A stretch of DNA of 64,000 nucleotides from Tetrahymena elliotti 4EA (Eukaryota > Ciliophora > Oligohymenophorea > Hymenostomatida > Tetrahymenidae), in NCBI GenBank assembly GCA_000231825.2, contig AFXF02001488.1, forward strand, positions 434,001-498,000, read 5' to 3'. This document shows, one piece after another, positions 12,076 to 24,741 of the stretch. Each line of letters begins with the position of its first letter. Within the stretch, counting starts at the first letter, position 1. The position numbers and the translations under genes are program-made. Below the pieces are notes generated by a model that did not search any database, was not told the origin of the DNA, and saw only the letters and a list, made by a program, of their open reading frames with translations.

Positions 12076-12524
12076 ATAAAAGAAAATTGATTTTGTTTTT
12101 TAATTATTATTTATAATTTAAAGTATAGATAAGGATAAGGATAAAAATAAATGGAAATTAAAAAAAACAAAATAAAAATTATTAATAATCTAATTTAATA
12201 GTCAGTAAAAAAAGAACAATCTGTAAAGAAAAATGATAGATTATAAAAATAATAGCTATTATAAATTGATTATAATTAAAAAATTAACTTAATATTTTAA
12301 TTTAGTTTTTCATTATTTTTAATAAGTAGAAGAAATTAAGGATTATTTATTAGCTAAGTTTTTTTATATTATCAAGTACCTAAATTCTTTTAAGATGTAA
12401 AATAGATCTTCTCCTTGCTTTTAAATTATAATTACATTTAATACCACAAATTAAATTATTAAATTAAAGTAGAAAGATAGATCGATAAATAAATCATTCA
12501 AGGCAGACAAAAAAATCAAAAGAT

Positions 12525-13661
12525 ATGAATTGCTAAGTAATCAACTTTGATTTAACTGGTCATAGTTATCAGCTATCAGCCAAAAAAAGTGTTATAGATA
12601 ATATATCTTGCTTATCTTTTTTATCAGAAACTTTTTTAGTTTGTGGAGATGATCAAGGATAGCTCTAAATTTTCCAAACAAAAGATTTAGCTAAGGTAGC
12701 ATTTTAAAAGGTATTCGATCATACCCTAGACAAAATTCATGGACCTTTTGGAACTGGATTTTTCTTTCTTTAGTCTTAGTTCTCAAATTTAGTAAAATTA
12801 GTGAATATCAAGATTTAAGCTCCTTCTAATTTTAATGGCTTACAGGAGAACAAAGATTAAATTAATATTGTTGCCACTTATAAATTTGATGGAACTATTC
12901 AGCTGTTTTAAAAAATATCTGATATTTCTTTTGCAGTAAGCTTTAAATGTGGGTAGTTGAAGGTTTTTGATTTCAGCAATGAATTGATTGACTAACACTA
13001 AACTTTAGATTTTGAAGGATTTTAAAACAATTTGAACTAAGAAGACTTAAAGACTAGCAGAATTAAAGAAGAAAAATATAGCAATGATGAATATATTTTA
13101 ATTTATTAGAATTATCAGAGCTACTAAAGTGAGAATAAATTCTTCAAGGAAAAAATACAGATTACTTTTAATGGAGCAATAACTCATATTACTAAAATAA
13201 ATACGGAACTAATGATCTGTGCTACATCTAAAGAGTTTGCTATAATCAACAACAATAAAATACAGCATACTTGTAAACACAATTTTGAACATCTTGGGTT
13301 TATGATCCCTTTTAATAAAGATTCTTTCTTGATTGGAAGTTAGAGAGGCTAGATGTAGCTTGTATTTTACAATAAAGGGAAACAAAGTCTATAATAAATT
13401 ATGAACTACAATCTACCAAATGCAAATATAGTTACTTCTTTAACTAAATATGGAAGCAGATCAATCATTTATTCATCAGAAAAGGGAACTTATATTCACG
13501 ATCTAATGAGCCACTAAACTATTTGCTTGCATTCGAATTTTTCAAGAGCTGCTGCATTTCAATTAAGTCAAGAGTCTCATAATAAAAGCATAGCAGTAGC
13601 AGATAAGTTATCAAGTCTTCATCTTTTTTCTTCAAACTAAGAAAACCAAATTAGTGCATGA
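12525..13661 (+). CDS. WD40-like beta-propeller protein
   Basis: Uninterrupted 378-codon frame from ATG 12525 to TGA 13659. Sequence has the texture of WD-type repeats: repeated short strands with a small-residue/aspartate turn, for example FLVCGDDQGQLQIF, IVATYKFDGTIQLF, AVSFKCGQLKVFDF, MICATSKEFAIINN, FLIGSQRGQMQLVF and AVADKLSSLHLF. Classic GH...WD dipeptides are mostly lost (one TGHSY near residue 14), so I call it WD40-like rather than a canonical member. Such propellers act as protein-interaction platforms; no specific role can be assigned. The ATG used is simply the first in frame, and an upstream exon at about 11804 may extend the N terminus. It faces the first ACSL gene convergently. 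Confidence 0.7.
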
Positions 13662-14666
13662 AAATCAATTACTTTTATCACAAAATGATAACTATCTATT
13701 ATTATTAATTTTTTATTGAAATAATTTTAATTTTAGAGAATGAAATTCAAATAAAATCTTAAATTACAATTAATCTAACAAACAACATTTATCTCAAAAT
13801 ATGAATCCATTCATAACTCGCTTTACTTTATATTAAAATAAATTACTTTAATGGTAAATGGTAAACTTACATTTAAAATAACTAGGATATTATTATTTAT
13901 TTTAATACCAAAACAACATAAATGAAAAATGATTTATCATATCATCATAAATCATTTGTTAATTCTGCAATGAGCTATTTTTACAATTTTAAAAATGAAC
14001 AATTATACATGATATATTACTCTTTATTACTAATTGATCAAAATAAATTATCAAATCTTCTCCAATAATAATTATGTTATTTTATATTAATCTTTCTCTC
14101 TATTAAACATAATAATCATAATAATTATTGAATTTTTTAGACTGTTAAATTAAATATTTTATTATTCAAATTAATTTATTTGACTATCCTAAAATTATTT
14201 CCAATCTATCACCTCACCAGTATCTATTTAAATAATATTCAATACAATCCTTATATATTTAAAAACTAATGAAATATATTTTCCTGATTTAGTCTTGAAT
14301 AAAAATTTAGTATTATGTTTGATTTATATAATTTCTATTTTATATTTTATTTTATTTTTACAAATTATTCAGTGGTTTTTTTTAATACAATTTTTAAAAT
14401 AAATTGATTTCAGATTTTGAAATAAGAATGAAGATAATTTAATTTCAAAATATTAATAAAATAAAATACAGTAATAATATAATACTAATAAAAGGTTTAA
14501 TTTAGATATAAATTATTAGTTGAAGTAGTAAATCAAAACGTTTTGAGATTATGTTTTAGTGTATGAAAATATTTCTTTTGTTTAATTATTTTTTTTATTA
14601 ATTATTTATTTTTAGTTGGTTAAATCATTAACACTTTTTGATTTTCTTCAGTAGTGTTTCTTTTCA
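13662..14666. other. Convergent intergenic region
   Basis: 1 kb between the 3' ends of the WD40-like gene and the first ACSL. Only AT-rich sequence seen; both genes end here, so it should hold two polyadenylation regions. Confidence 0.5.
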
Positions 14667-17600
14667 TCATAGAATTTCATGAAATGAATACATTTCATCT
14701 ATTTGACTCTTAAAATACTAAGCACAAGCACTTCTTTGTATTTTACTTGTTGAAGTTAATAAGTTAAGATTCTAAAAGCTATTAGGTTCTAATCTAAATT
14801 AATTAATTTTTTCATATGAAATAAGTTCTTTGTCTGCTTCTTAAAGAGCTTCAGAAATCTTCTATTTGACAATAGGATTATTTTTCACTATTTCAAAATA
14901 TTCAGCACTATTTTGGCTGATGTTTCCCAACTAAAGGATGTTTTAGAAGTAAGAAAAATCAGGTACTATGATAGCAACTAAGTAATTTTTGTCAGTTGAA
15001 CCATAAACAAATATTTCAGAAATTGAAGGTTAAATTTAATAAATTCCTTCAATCTTTTCTGGACAGACAAACTCACCAATAGGCAGTTTGAAAATATTAT
15101 TTCTTCTATCAATGACTTTTAAAGATCCATTCTATTATAATTCACCAATATCACCTGTGTGCAACCATCCTTCTTTATCTATAGTTTTCTTAGTTGCAGA
15201 CCTGTCTTTGAAGTAGCCTTTAAATACTTTGCCACCTCTGAGTAAAATTTCACCTCTTGGCTTAGAAATACTATTTGAGTCTTAGTCCATACAAGTGTAA
15301 TTCAACTCTGGGCAATCAATTAATTTGAATTCCATGTTACATTTTGGACCACCAACAGTACCATGATAATTATCTTCAATTTCAGTGCTCATAGCAACTC
15401 CAGTACTTTCTGATTATCCATATCCTATTGAAATATAAAAAAATATTTAAATAAACATTTATTATAATTGTGAACAATGATAATAGTATTTTTTCATTCA
15501 TTTTTAAAAATATAAAAATTCTTTATCTTTTTAAAAAGTAAACATCAAATATAAGGTGTTTTGCTTCTTAAATTGTGTAAAAAAGATGGTTAACTTATTC
15601 TACTTTGATTTATTTTTATTCTAAATTATTGAATTTATAAATTTCTTCAATGGTTACATAATTATACAATTTATGCACGCTAATGATCTACTTGAATGAA
15701 TGAGGTGTTTGGTATGATTGTTTATTTTTTAAAAAAGTAAGAATTAGGTATTTTAGCATTATTTTTACTCTGAGATATCTCAGTGAATAATCATTTAAGT
15801 TACTTTTGCCAAAAATATTACGCAAATGAGATAATATTAATAGTTGAAATTTTGAGATTAAAAGTAGTCTCAAAAATTTAATATTTTTGGAAAGCTTATG
15901 ATATTTTGAAATTTATTAATAACTTGGATGTGTAAGTACAATATCATAAAAATTTTGTTTTAGGATGAAGAGCAATAAATTTTGATTGCTTTTGTCTCAT
16001 ATGTATGTGTGGAAACTATATTAATAAAAGTTTCTAATTTCTAGAAATTTATCTAACTAGAAATTAACTATTTAAAGTTTTACCTTGTATGATTGGAACA
16101 CAAAGTACTGCTTGAAGGAAATTCAAAACCTTGTGATTAAGAGGAGCTCCTCCACAGATAAGTACTCTTGTTTTACCTCCAAAAGTCTACTTTAATTTAT
16201 TAAAGATGAGTGTATCAAAAATAGGGTTCTTGTAGTTTTCACCGCTTGAAGATAAACTAGAAAGCTTGAAGTCTACTGCGTATTCAAAGAATTTTTTGTA
16301 GAGTCCTTCATCAAAGTTTTAAATTTTATCTTTAATTGACTAATAGACTCTATTATAAAGACGAGGGACACTGCAATAAATAGTAGGCTAGAGAATTTCT
16401 AGGTCCTACTTTTGAGAAGCAAGATCTTTTGAAGCAAATCCGATACTTGCACCATTGACCATTATATTTTGGCAGACATCACGCTCGTATATATGTGATA
16501 ATGGGAGGACACTGTAGTAAATATCACTCTAATTGATTTTAAGCTCTTTTTATAAAATAAAAGATTTAGTCTAAAAAATAGGGATTAGCAAATATTTATT
16601 ATTCGATAAAGGGGTATAAGTAATGTAAAGTAACAATTATGTTTACAATTAAGAGATTATTTGGAATTGATTATTGAGTGAATAGCTTTGCTAGAAGGTT
16701 TAAATAGATTTATTATATAATATCTCAATAATGCATAAATTAATTTCAAATTATTTGCCTGGATTACGTATCCAATCAAAATTTGACTTAATTGATTTAA
16801 ATCAATCAAAAAATCACAAATAATTATAATTAAAACAAGATTAAATTTATAATCAAATACTTGTTCTAATATTCATTAATCTATTTTCATTAAATTAACT
16901 CTACGTAATAGAATTATATTATTTGTAAATTGTTAGACAGTTTATTTTTTTTATTTCATTTAGAAATTTTCAGAATTGTTGAAGTTGAATCGATGTTTAA
17001 GTTAAAATAAATTTTAATTATTTACATTAATCTTTTGCCATCTTGAAGGGTGTTAGAGATGAAATGCAGTTAGCATGAGTAATCATAGCTCCTTTAGGTG
17101 TAGCAGTAGTAGTACCACTAGTGTAGCAAATAGTGTAAATTGAAGTTGGTTTAACTTGAGCATATGGGTGAATTTCCTCTTATTACAACAAATCCTTAAA
17201 AAAGATAAGCTATTTTCCTTTGAGCATGATTTGATTGTAATAGGATTCATTAAATTAGTCTGAATTGGAAAAGCAAATAATAGTCTTCACATTTTCGTTA
17301 TCCATTATTTATGGTATCAATTCTTCACTGCAGAAAATGGTTTCTAAATTGCACTCATTCACAATATGAGAAATAGCATTATTTTAGATTGCAACTATAG
17401 TATAGTTGTAGAGAATGCATGCATATTCTACGACTATCCACTCCAAACAATTTTTAGCATAAATGCCAACAGTGTTAAAGTCTTCACTATTGTTAAATAA
17501 GATCTTATCAGTAATTGCACTTCCTATCTTTTCACTCATCTTATGTATTTGTTTGTATGTCCACCACTTCAATTTAAAAATAAAAATATTTAGATTAATT

Positions 17601-18054
17601 TAGTGAAATATGCATATTAAGTTATTTCAAATATGGAATTTCTATTAGATAATCATTATATAGATTTAACACACTTTGAAAAAATAAAGCATAAATTTAT
17701 ATTTAATTACTGTTTATTCAATTTAAAACAAGTTGAATAAATAAAAGTGCTTCTTTCAAAAATGTGAAGAAGATTAAGAAGAAAACCAAATAATTAAAAT
17801 AATAAATAAATTACTTTATATTCATTTTTTCCTGCATCTTTTTTGCCTAAAAACTTATTGTTCTCATATTGCTTCACACTGTTTAAGAAAGCATCTTATA
17901 AAGTAAGGATGTTAGGATCATAGGTATTGATTAATTTCTCTGTTGATTCAGGATTTCTGTAAATTGAAGATTCAGATACACTATTTAAGGAAACTGGCAC
18001 TGAGTATAACACTTTGCTTTATTGCTTATCAGAAGATGTCTATAATTAACCCAT
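14667..18054 (-). CDS. Long-chain acyl-CoA synthetase 1 (divergent)
   Basis: Activates long-chain fatty acids to acyl-CoA using ATP and CoA. Four exons: 17815-18054, 17026-17566, 16084-16545 and 14667-15424; all GT...AG, phases close exactly to 666 residues. Family motifs: the AMP-binding loop around residue 230, [19 protein letters not shown], the GYGQSES loop across an exon junction at ~415, [28 protein letters not shown] and a C-terminal TSTSKIQRS that supplies the adenylation lysine. It is the most divergent of the three ACSLs here. The loop normally written TSGTTGxPKG reads [11 protein letters not shown], with one extra residue and loss of the second Gly. Activity may therefore be altered. 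The N terminus is MGQLQTSSDK, compatible with N-myristoylation. It shares the GYGQ exon junction with ACSL 2 but not with ACSL 3. Confidence 0.92.
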
Positions 18055-19293
18055 TTATTTAGTTTTTATTATATTAATATGATACTAGAAGGCTTTTTAT
18101 TTATTAGTTGCACTTGTTTGCTAAATTTTTTTTGTTAAAATTTAAAGATTTTTGATATGTAATTAAATGTTTTTTTATCTAAATTTTGTTTTTCTTTTTA
18201 TTATTAGTTTGATTTTTGTTGCGAAATAATTGTTTATATATGAAATTAAAAGCCCAGTAGAGTTTTGATGAATTATCTAATAATTTTTGTTATAGATAAT
18301 AAAGTAACATCAAAATATAGACTGAGTAGCCTAAGACTTTACTATTAATTCTGAAATATTAAGAAAACTAATATTTGTTCATGTTGATCTATTATACATC
18401 ATAGATACTTAATAATCATTAATAATTACCATCATAAAATTGTAATTTTTTTTCATTTCTATTTTATTATACAAAATAATGAATAATATTCAATACTAAT
18501 ACAATTTACTTGTCCTTTTTACTATCTTAAAAAAAAGCTTATTCAAAATACTCCTTGCTCATATTAAAATATTTTAAAAACCAACTTATATTATTTCAAA
18601 TAATTTTTTATCTCAGTGATATTCAATTTGCTTTCAAACAAATCTTTTTTCAAAAATATTAGTAATTTAATTTTTAGCTTTTACATATGTTATGAAATTT
18701 CTTAATTTTGATTCTAGACTCATTCTTTTAAAAGTAAAATTGCCATACATTTAAAAATTGATTTGTGATCAATTATTAAGTATCAATTATACATCTGATA
18801 AAATCATGTAAATAGTTAAATACATCATTCTAATGTCGTCAATATTAGTCAATTTTTTGTATGGATTTGATTGTCTGAATTAATATAATAAAATATTATT
18901 TTTTCCATAGAACATTTTTTCTTTCTCACGAAGTGTTTATAATCTAATTTTTATTTAGTTTTTTTGCTTTTTATTAAAATATTGATGGATAAATTAAATT
19001 CATTCTTTCATAACAAATAATATTTTGAATGTCATATTTTGTTTTTTAGAAATAGAGTATTACTTTTTAGATTTTTTGCATTAAGTATATTTAATATTTT
19101 TTATATTTCATTAGGCATGTGCAGTTACTGTTTTAATATTTCCTCAATATTTCTCAATAAAATCAAATTTTTAAAGAAAAAATATTAAGTTTAGAATAAT
19201 AAATTTTTTAGTTATTTTGGTTTGTATTAAAATTATTATTATTATTTTGTCAATTCTTATTATTTATTTTTTTAATAAGTAAAACTTCATCTA
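18055..19293. other. AT-rich region upstream of ACSL 1
   Basis: 1.2 kb between the ACSL 1 start codon (minus strand) and the tRNA pair. Expected to carry the ACSL 1 promoter; no motif I would name. T-rich stretch immediately before the first tRNA. Confidence 0.45.
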
Positions 19294-19376
19294 GGCAATT
19301 TGCCCGAGTTGGTTAAGGGGGACGACTTAAGATCGCCTGGATGTAATCCGCGTGAGTTCGAATCTCACAGTTGCCA
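19294..19376 (+). tRNA. tRNA-Leu(UAA), copy 1
   Basis: 83-nt class II tRNA. Acceptor GGCAATT pairs with AGTTGCC and is followed by discriminator A. Anticodon loop CTTAAGA gives UAA, reading UUA leucine codons, the commonest leucine codon in this AT-rich genome. A long variable arm (GGAT/ATCC stem) fits leucine. T arm is GTGAG-TTCGAAT-CTCAC with a good B box. No intron. The anticodon stem GACGA/TCGCC has one A-C mismatch at the second pair. A T-rich run just downstream is a normal Pol III terminator. Confidence 0.95.
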
Positions 19377-19485
19377 TTATTTTTTTTATTTTTATTAATA
19401 TATTTTTTTTATATTAATACATTTTTTTAGTTTTCTATAAATTTTATTTTTATTTCTTTTTTTTTAGTTAGATCAATCTCATCAA

Positions 19486-19568
19486 GGCAATTTGCCCGAG
19501 TTGGTTAAGGGGGACGACTTAAGATCGCCTGGATGTAATCCGCGTGAGTTCGAATCTCACAGTTGCCA
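19486..19568 (+). tRNA. tRNA-Leu(UAA), copy 2
   Basis: Identical in all 83 bases to the copy 110 bp upstream, including the A-C mismatch in the anticodon stem. It has its own T-rich Pol III terminator. Flanks differ apart from a short shared ATTATTTTTT tail, so this is a tandem duplication kept identical or recently made. Confidence 0.95.
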
Positions 19569-20029
19569 TTATTTTTTATTTTTTAAAAAAAGATATTTTT
19601 CCTCTTTATTAATATTAAAGAAATTTTTGAAGAAAAATCCGTAGATAAATTAAATCTAAATTTTGGAATACTCTTTGTATGATTTGAATTAATTTAAAGT
19701 ATTTATATTGATATTATAAAGTAGACATAATGATTAAACCAATCATTTTGTTGAGATTAAATTAAAATACCCTCAAAATCATATTTAATAAAAATAAATT
19801 AAAAATTAAATTTTTAATAAATATTAAACAGATATTGTTGTATATGCTGAATGTAATAAACTATAGGTAATTTAATGTATATTTTGCGTCATTTTCTTTA
19901 AAATCTAAAATACAAGGTCAATATTATTCTTTAAATTATCCAAATTTGGAATCATTTAAAAATTAATTTAAGAAATCTAAAAAATTTTATCAAATTACTA
20001 ATTCAGGTTAGAAGAAATCTTTTAAAAAA
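19569..20029. other. AT-rich intergenic region
   Basis: 460 bp between the tRNA pair and the LDAH-like gene. Nothing beyond T and A tracts; presumed promoter of the downstream gene. Confidence 0.45.
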
Positions 20030-21157
20030 ATGATTAAATTTATAGTTAAAATTCTCGGATATCTAGTACTACCTGCTATATTAGCTACTTAGGTTATTCT
20101 AAATTTGTTTTCTAAGAAATTTAGGTCACCTCTTTATCACTTCAAATCTCAGTACTTCTACAAAAAGATTGGTGATTATGATACTGAATATCTAAAAATC
20201 TAAAAAAGGGTACACAATCATACTTAAGATCCAAAGGAAAAAGATGTTACTATAGTCTTAGTTCCTGGAAATCCAGGTTATGTGAGATTTTATGACCTAT
20301 TTCTAAATTAGTTAGCATAGCATCTTAACTATGCTTATGATATTTACGCTATTTGCCATGTAGGTCATTTGGGTTTTGAGGGAAAGAAAAAGAAATACCA
20401 TCCTGAAAGTGATTACAAAAATCACCACTTCTATCATGGTGGTGATCATAAAAATAAAGAGCTAGCTCCTAAAAAGAAATTAAATGTTTTAGAACATCAA
20501 ATTGAACATAAAGTAGAATTCATGAAGTACTTGATGCACAAACATCCTAATACTAAATTTATTTTTATTTCTCATTCAATTGGAACTTATATTGTTTTGA
20601 ACTTTTTGGATTACATTCCTAAAGAAAAAATTCTTCATTGTTTTAAGTTGTTCCCTACCATAGAAAGAATGAATGAAATGCCTAACTATAAGAAAACTAA
20701 CTTATTAACAAGATTCCCTGTTAAACAAGTTTCAGCTAGTTTTGCTCATGTGCTCTAATATTTACCAAATTTTGTAAAAAGAGTTTTAATTTAATTAGTT
20801 CTTTCAAGCCAGAATAAATAAGAACCCATAGAAGATATTGTGGAAACAGTGACTTCTTTCCTTGATTACACAACTGTATACAATATATCGAATATGGCTT
20901 AGCTTGAGTTTACATACGTTAGAAAAAGACAAGATGATCTTTTGAAAAAATACATAAAAGATATTACACTTTATTATGGCAGAAATGATGATTGGGCTAC
21001 AGTAGATTTATATCATCAAATAAAAAAAGATATTCCTGCCATAGATGCAAAGCTTGATGAACATAACTTAGAACATGCTTTTGTTGTTGGAGGAGCTCGT
21101 ACTTAAGCTTCAATATTATCTAATTGGATTCATGATTAAGTAAAGAATAAATATTGA
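20030..21157 (+). CDS. Lipid-droplet-associated hydrolase-like protein (LDAH family)
   Basis: Alpha/beta hydrolase related to LDAH (DUF2305), enzymes or pseudo-enzymes at lipid droplets linked to neutral-lipid turnover. 375 residues, one exon, TGA at 21155. Visible family features in order: hydrophobic N-terminal ~25 residues (possible membrane or droplet anchor), LVPGNPGYVRFY at ~77-88, the ICHVGH strand at ~108, LEHQIEHKVEF at ~154, then the nucleophile elbow SHSIGTY with Ser183, and a C-terminal NLEHAF containing the expected catalytic His. Asp in RNDDWATVD is a candidate acid. The elbow reads SHSIG where the family usually has GHSIG. A His/Lys-rich insert (about residues 118-150) separates the CHVGH strand from the next helix and is longer than I expect. 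Assignment to the family is strong; activity is unknown. Confidence 0.88.
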
Positions 21158-21674
21158 AGAAAAGAAATGATCAAATTAAATTTTTTCTAGTAATTAATTT
21201 TAAGTTAGATTAATGATTGTTTTTTCTTTTGAGTTTGCACGAAAAAAATATTATTTGTTAAATTAAAAAATTTGATAAAAAAATCTATTTATCTGTATCA
21301 ACTAAAGCTTTTATAAATTTTAAAAATAGTAAAATCATCAGTAATTCAAAATTCAAAGAGTTGTTAGTTTTTGAATGATAAGTAAAATTAGTAATTTGTT
21401 TTAAGGTTGATTTTTATATGGTAAAAATAATGTTGATAAATATATAAATGAAAATTAAATTTCATACACACTTAAACACTTTGAAAATATTATTGTTTAC
21501 TTTATTATCATTTAAAAAACTTAGAATTATTTATTTTTTCATTTATTTAATAAATACTTATTAATTACTTAATTAATACAAATTTAATCAATTATCAAGT
21601 TAGCAAACAGGCTCACTTATAATTACTAAAAACTAATACAAATATATAAAATAAATCAATCATTATTTATTATT
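21158..21674. other. AT-rich intergenic region
   Basis: 517 bp between two plus-strand genes. Nothing recognised. Confidence 0.45.
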
Positions 21675-24600
21675 ATGGAATCTTATAAGAAGTAGTAGTC
21701 GCTAAACTAACAAAATATTGCTTAAATACCCCAAAATTCACTTTTAAAAAAACTTTTTCTATAAAAAACTATTAAGGAAAAAGATTTGAATAGGATTTTA
21801 TATGATTAAGAAAGTAATACAACAGCAGATGAAAGAATTAAACATATTCAAGAAAGCCTTTAAAAGCTACCTTAGAATCTTCTTAAAAATCATATTCATA
21901 TTCCAATAAATATAATCTAAAGTAACTAGTAAAAGAAAAACTCTCCTAATGACACATCTAAACCAAAGCCAATTTTGACAGAAAATATGCAATAATCTAT
22001 GAATAAAATAAGAAATGCTTTAACACCGTTAAATGGAAATGTTAAACTTACTTCAGTTTCTAGCAGATTAAATTAAAGTTTTGATGCTCAATATGGCTAT
22101 GAAAACACAATTACTAATTTTAATGTAGATGAAAAGAGGAAAAGTAGCATTAAAAAAATATAAAACCAAACTTTTTACAGCAAACCACCTTTATCTCAAG
22201 CAAGTCGAAACGAAATCTAATAATAAATGAGAGGGAGAGCAAGTAATTTGAGTATTCAAGACTATAATTTAAATGAGTAGAAATTCAAAATTGGCTATGA
22301 TATTTCTTCTTAGCCTAGCAAAAAATAATAAAAATAAATGGATGGCTAATATACAATTAAAAATCCTTATGTACTTAACATGAGCTATACAACAAGAGCA
22401 AGTACTGCTAGATCAAATGTTTAAAGATTACATAAGGAAAATAATTAAGATGTACCTCTTTTCAAGAAAAGAAATAGAAGAACTCTCAAATAATAATCTC
22501 TAGATTTTTATAATTCCAACTCTCTTAAAAATTCTTTTTCGATTAACAACTCTATTGAATACTTTTCAATCAATAATGAGAAGCAAGTAAATTAAATTTG
22601 TATTATTTTACTTTAATATAGATTAATAATATGAAAACAATAAAATTGTTTGAAATTATCACTTAGCCTTACATTCTCCACATAGATTTTATTACAAACA
22701 AAGAAGATGAATTTTATCCATTCAAATTTATTTCTTAATTATTTTTAAGCTCCAAAAAAGTTTGAATTAATATTAAAATCTGTTTTTAAATTTTATTTAA
22801 ATATTTATTGTCTTTAATAAATAGAGTGAAAGAGATAATCAGGCTTTTACCGTAGGATCTAGCTAACCATTAACTCCATATTCTATTGATATGTCTCCTA
22901 TTACTAATTAAAATAGACCATTTACTGCATTTCATACATAAGTTTTATAGACCTAATTATCAGCAAGAGCAAATACAAATTTAAGATAGAGAAAAAGCGA
23001 TTGCTTTGATTATAATTAACAAAATGGATAAATAGATATAAAATAAGTTCTTTCTAAAACTCCTAATGAGTAAATCGGGTCTTCAAATTTATAAATATTA
23101 AATGGACATACCTAGCAATTTTCATAAGAAAATCTAATGTGTGAATAAGATGAAATTTAAAAATAAACTGATTAGGTTATTCGCTCCTAAGATTATGAAA
23201 GAACTAAAAAAAATAATTTTGAAAGAAGAAATGGTGTTTTAAATATGAAAAAAATCAATTCAAATGTATCTTATATGAATAAATTTACATCTGAATTTCT
23301 TCCTCCTTGGATAAGAAAGAGATCTGACTTCATTAAACTTTACTTACAAACTTAATTATCAAATAAGCTAGTCATTCCTAAAATATGTTTAAAAGAGTAA
23401 ACAAAATTTATTATTTTTTTTAATTTAACATTTTATTAAAACTAAATAGAATTAATGATAGATATATTAGTGATTTAAACACTTTAGAGGAGTACATGAG
23501 AAAAATTAAGTAGCTTTAGGACATCAGTGCAGATTTGATGAAATCAATTTGCTAAAATTTAAAGATTTAAATATTCTGGGAAGGAGAGAAAGGTAAGTAA
23601 ATTTATTCATTTGAAGTATTGTTAAGCTTATTTTAATAAAGTTTTTAGTGCTGGAGAAGAGATAAATCACATGTTTGTCATATTTGAGGGTCTAATAGAA
23701 GAGGTTTAGGATGGTAAGCAAATTAAATTGCTAAAAGAAGAAGAATTATATTTTAGAGATGCAGTTATTAGAGAAACCAAAGCTATGAATGATTTTATAG
23801 CTCTTAAGTAATGTATTATTATATATCTTGAGAGGAAAGATTACTAAGAAATAATTCTGAACTAATAAGAAAGAGTTTTAAATAATTTTAAGATTGATAT
23901 AAGATTTTAAACACTCTTAAAAGATTTTCCTAAAGAAACTTTAACAAAGTTATGTGAAGCCCTAAAAGGCAGACTTTATTTAAAGGATGAGATAATATAT
24001 GAGTTTGAGGATAGTCCCAATTACTTTTATATCATTTATGAAGGCTAAATCAGATGTGAGACAGTTTTTTATATGCTAAATTAAAATTGTTGGCCTAAAG
24101 TAGATAATTTAATTTACATATCAATTTCCTTAATATCCTTTTAAAAATTTAGAAAAACTTTCAAAAGATAGTTGATTATGATTATCATGAATATAGGACT
24201 TTCTCTAAAACTCTTAAAAATGAAAAAATTCTGAGTAAAGGATAATTTTTTGGTGACCAAGAGGTAATTTATGAGATAGGTAGAATGGCTAGTACCATAG
24301 CTCATACAAACTGCTTTTTACTCAGTATCACCAAAAAGCAATTCTTCTAAATATTTACATACAAAGAAATAAACATGTTTATCGAATATAGACAGAATGC
24401 TCCTATTAAATTAGAAAAGAACCTAAAATCTATTTAAAAAGATTAAAAAAACAAAGATGCTGTAAAAAATATTAAATTTTCTTTTATTTTCAAATAAACT
24501 CTTCTTTTATTTAAATGAATTATTTATTTATTTACTATTTTAGAGAAAAAGAATTATGAGTGCATTGAATATTCTTTATGAATCAGCTCCTTCAAAAGAT

Positions 24601-24741
24601 AAAGTTGAAAAGGTATATTTTAAGATTGCTTTTTAATGAATAAATTAAGGTTATTTTCTTGAAAATTAGATTGAGTAAAAGATCAAAGCATTCAAGCAAT
24701 ACATAGAAAACAAAGATTTCAATGAACCAGAGGATAATTGA
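21675..24741 (+). CDS. Cyclic-nucleotide-binding-domain protein
   Basis: Seven exons: 21675-22586, 22825-23396, 23450-23596, 23649-24099, 24153-24461, 24544-24612 and 24670-24741, all GT...AG, closing exactly to 843 residues. The N-terminal ~500 residues are Gln/Asn/Ser-rich and look disordered. The C-terminal third carries two cNMP-binding-fold segments. The first has FWEGEKGN and MFVIFEGLIEEV; the second has YFYIIYEGQIRCE followed by a phosphate-binding-cassette-like FGDQEVIYEIGRMAST, where the Arg before A-S matches the cyclic-phosphate-binding position. No channel membrane spans and no kinase or phosphodiesterase domain are present, so it is a stand-alone sensor or scaffold, binding cAMP or cGMP or only retaining the fold. 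At 23590-23600 two GT donors lie four bases apart (aaggtaagtaa); only the second keeps the frame. Confidence 0.82.
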
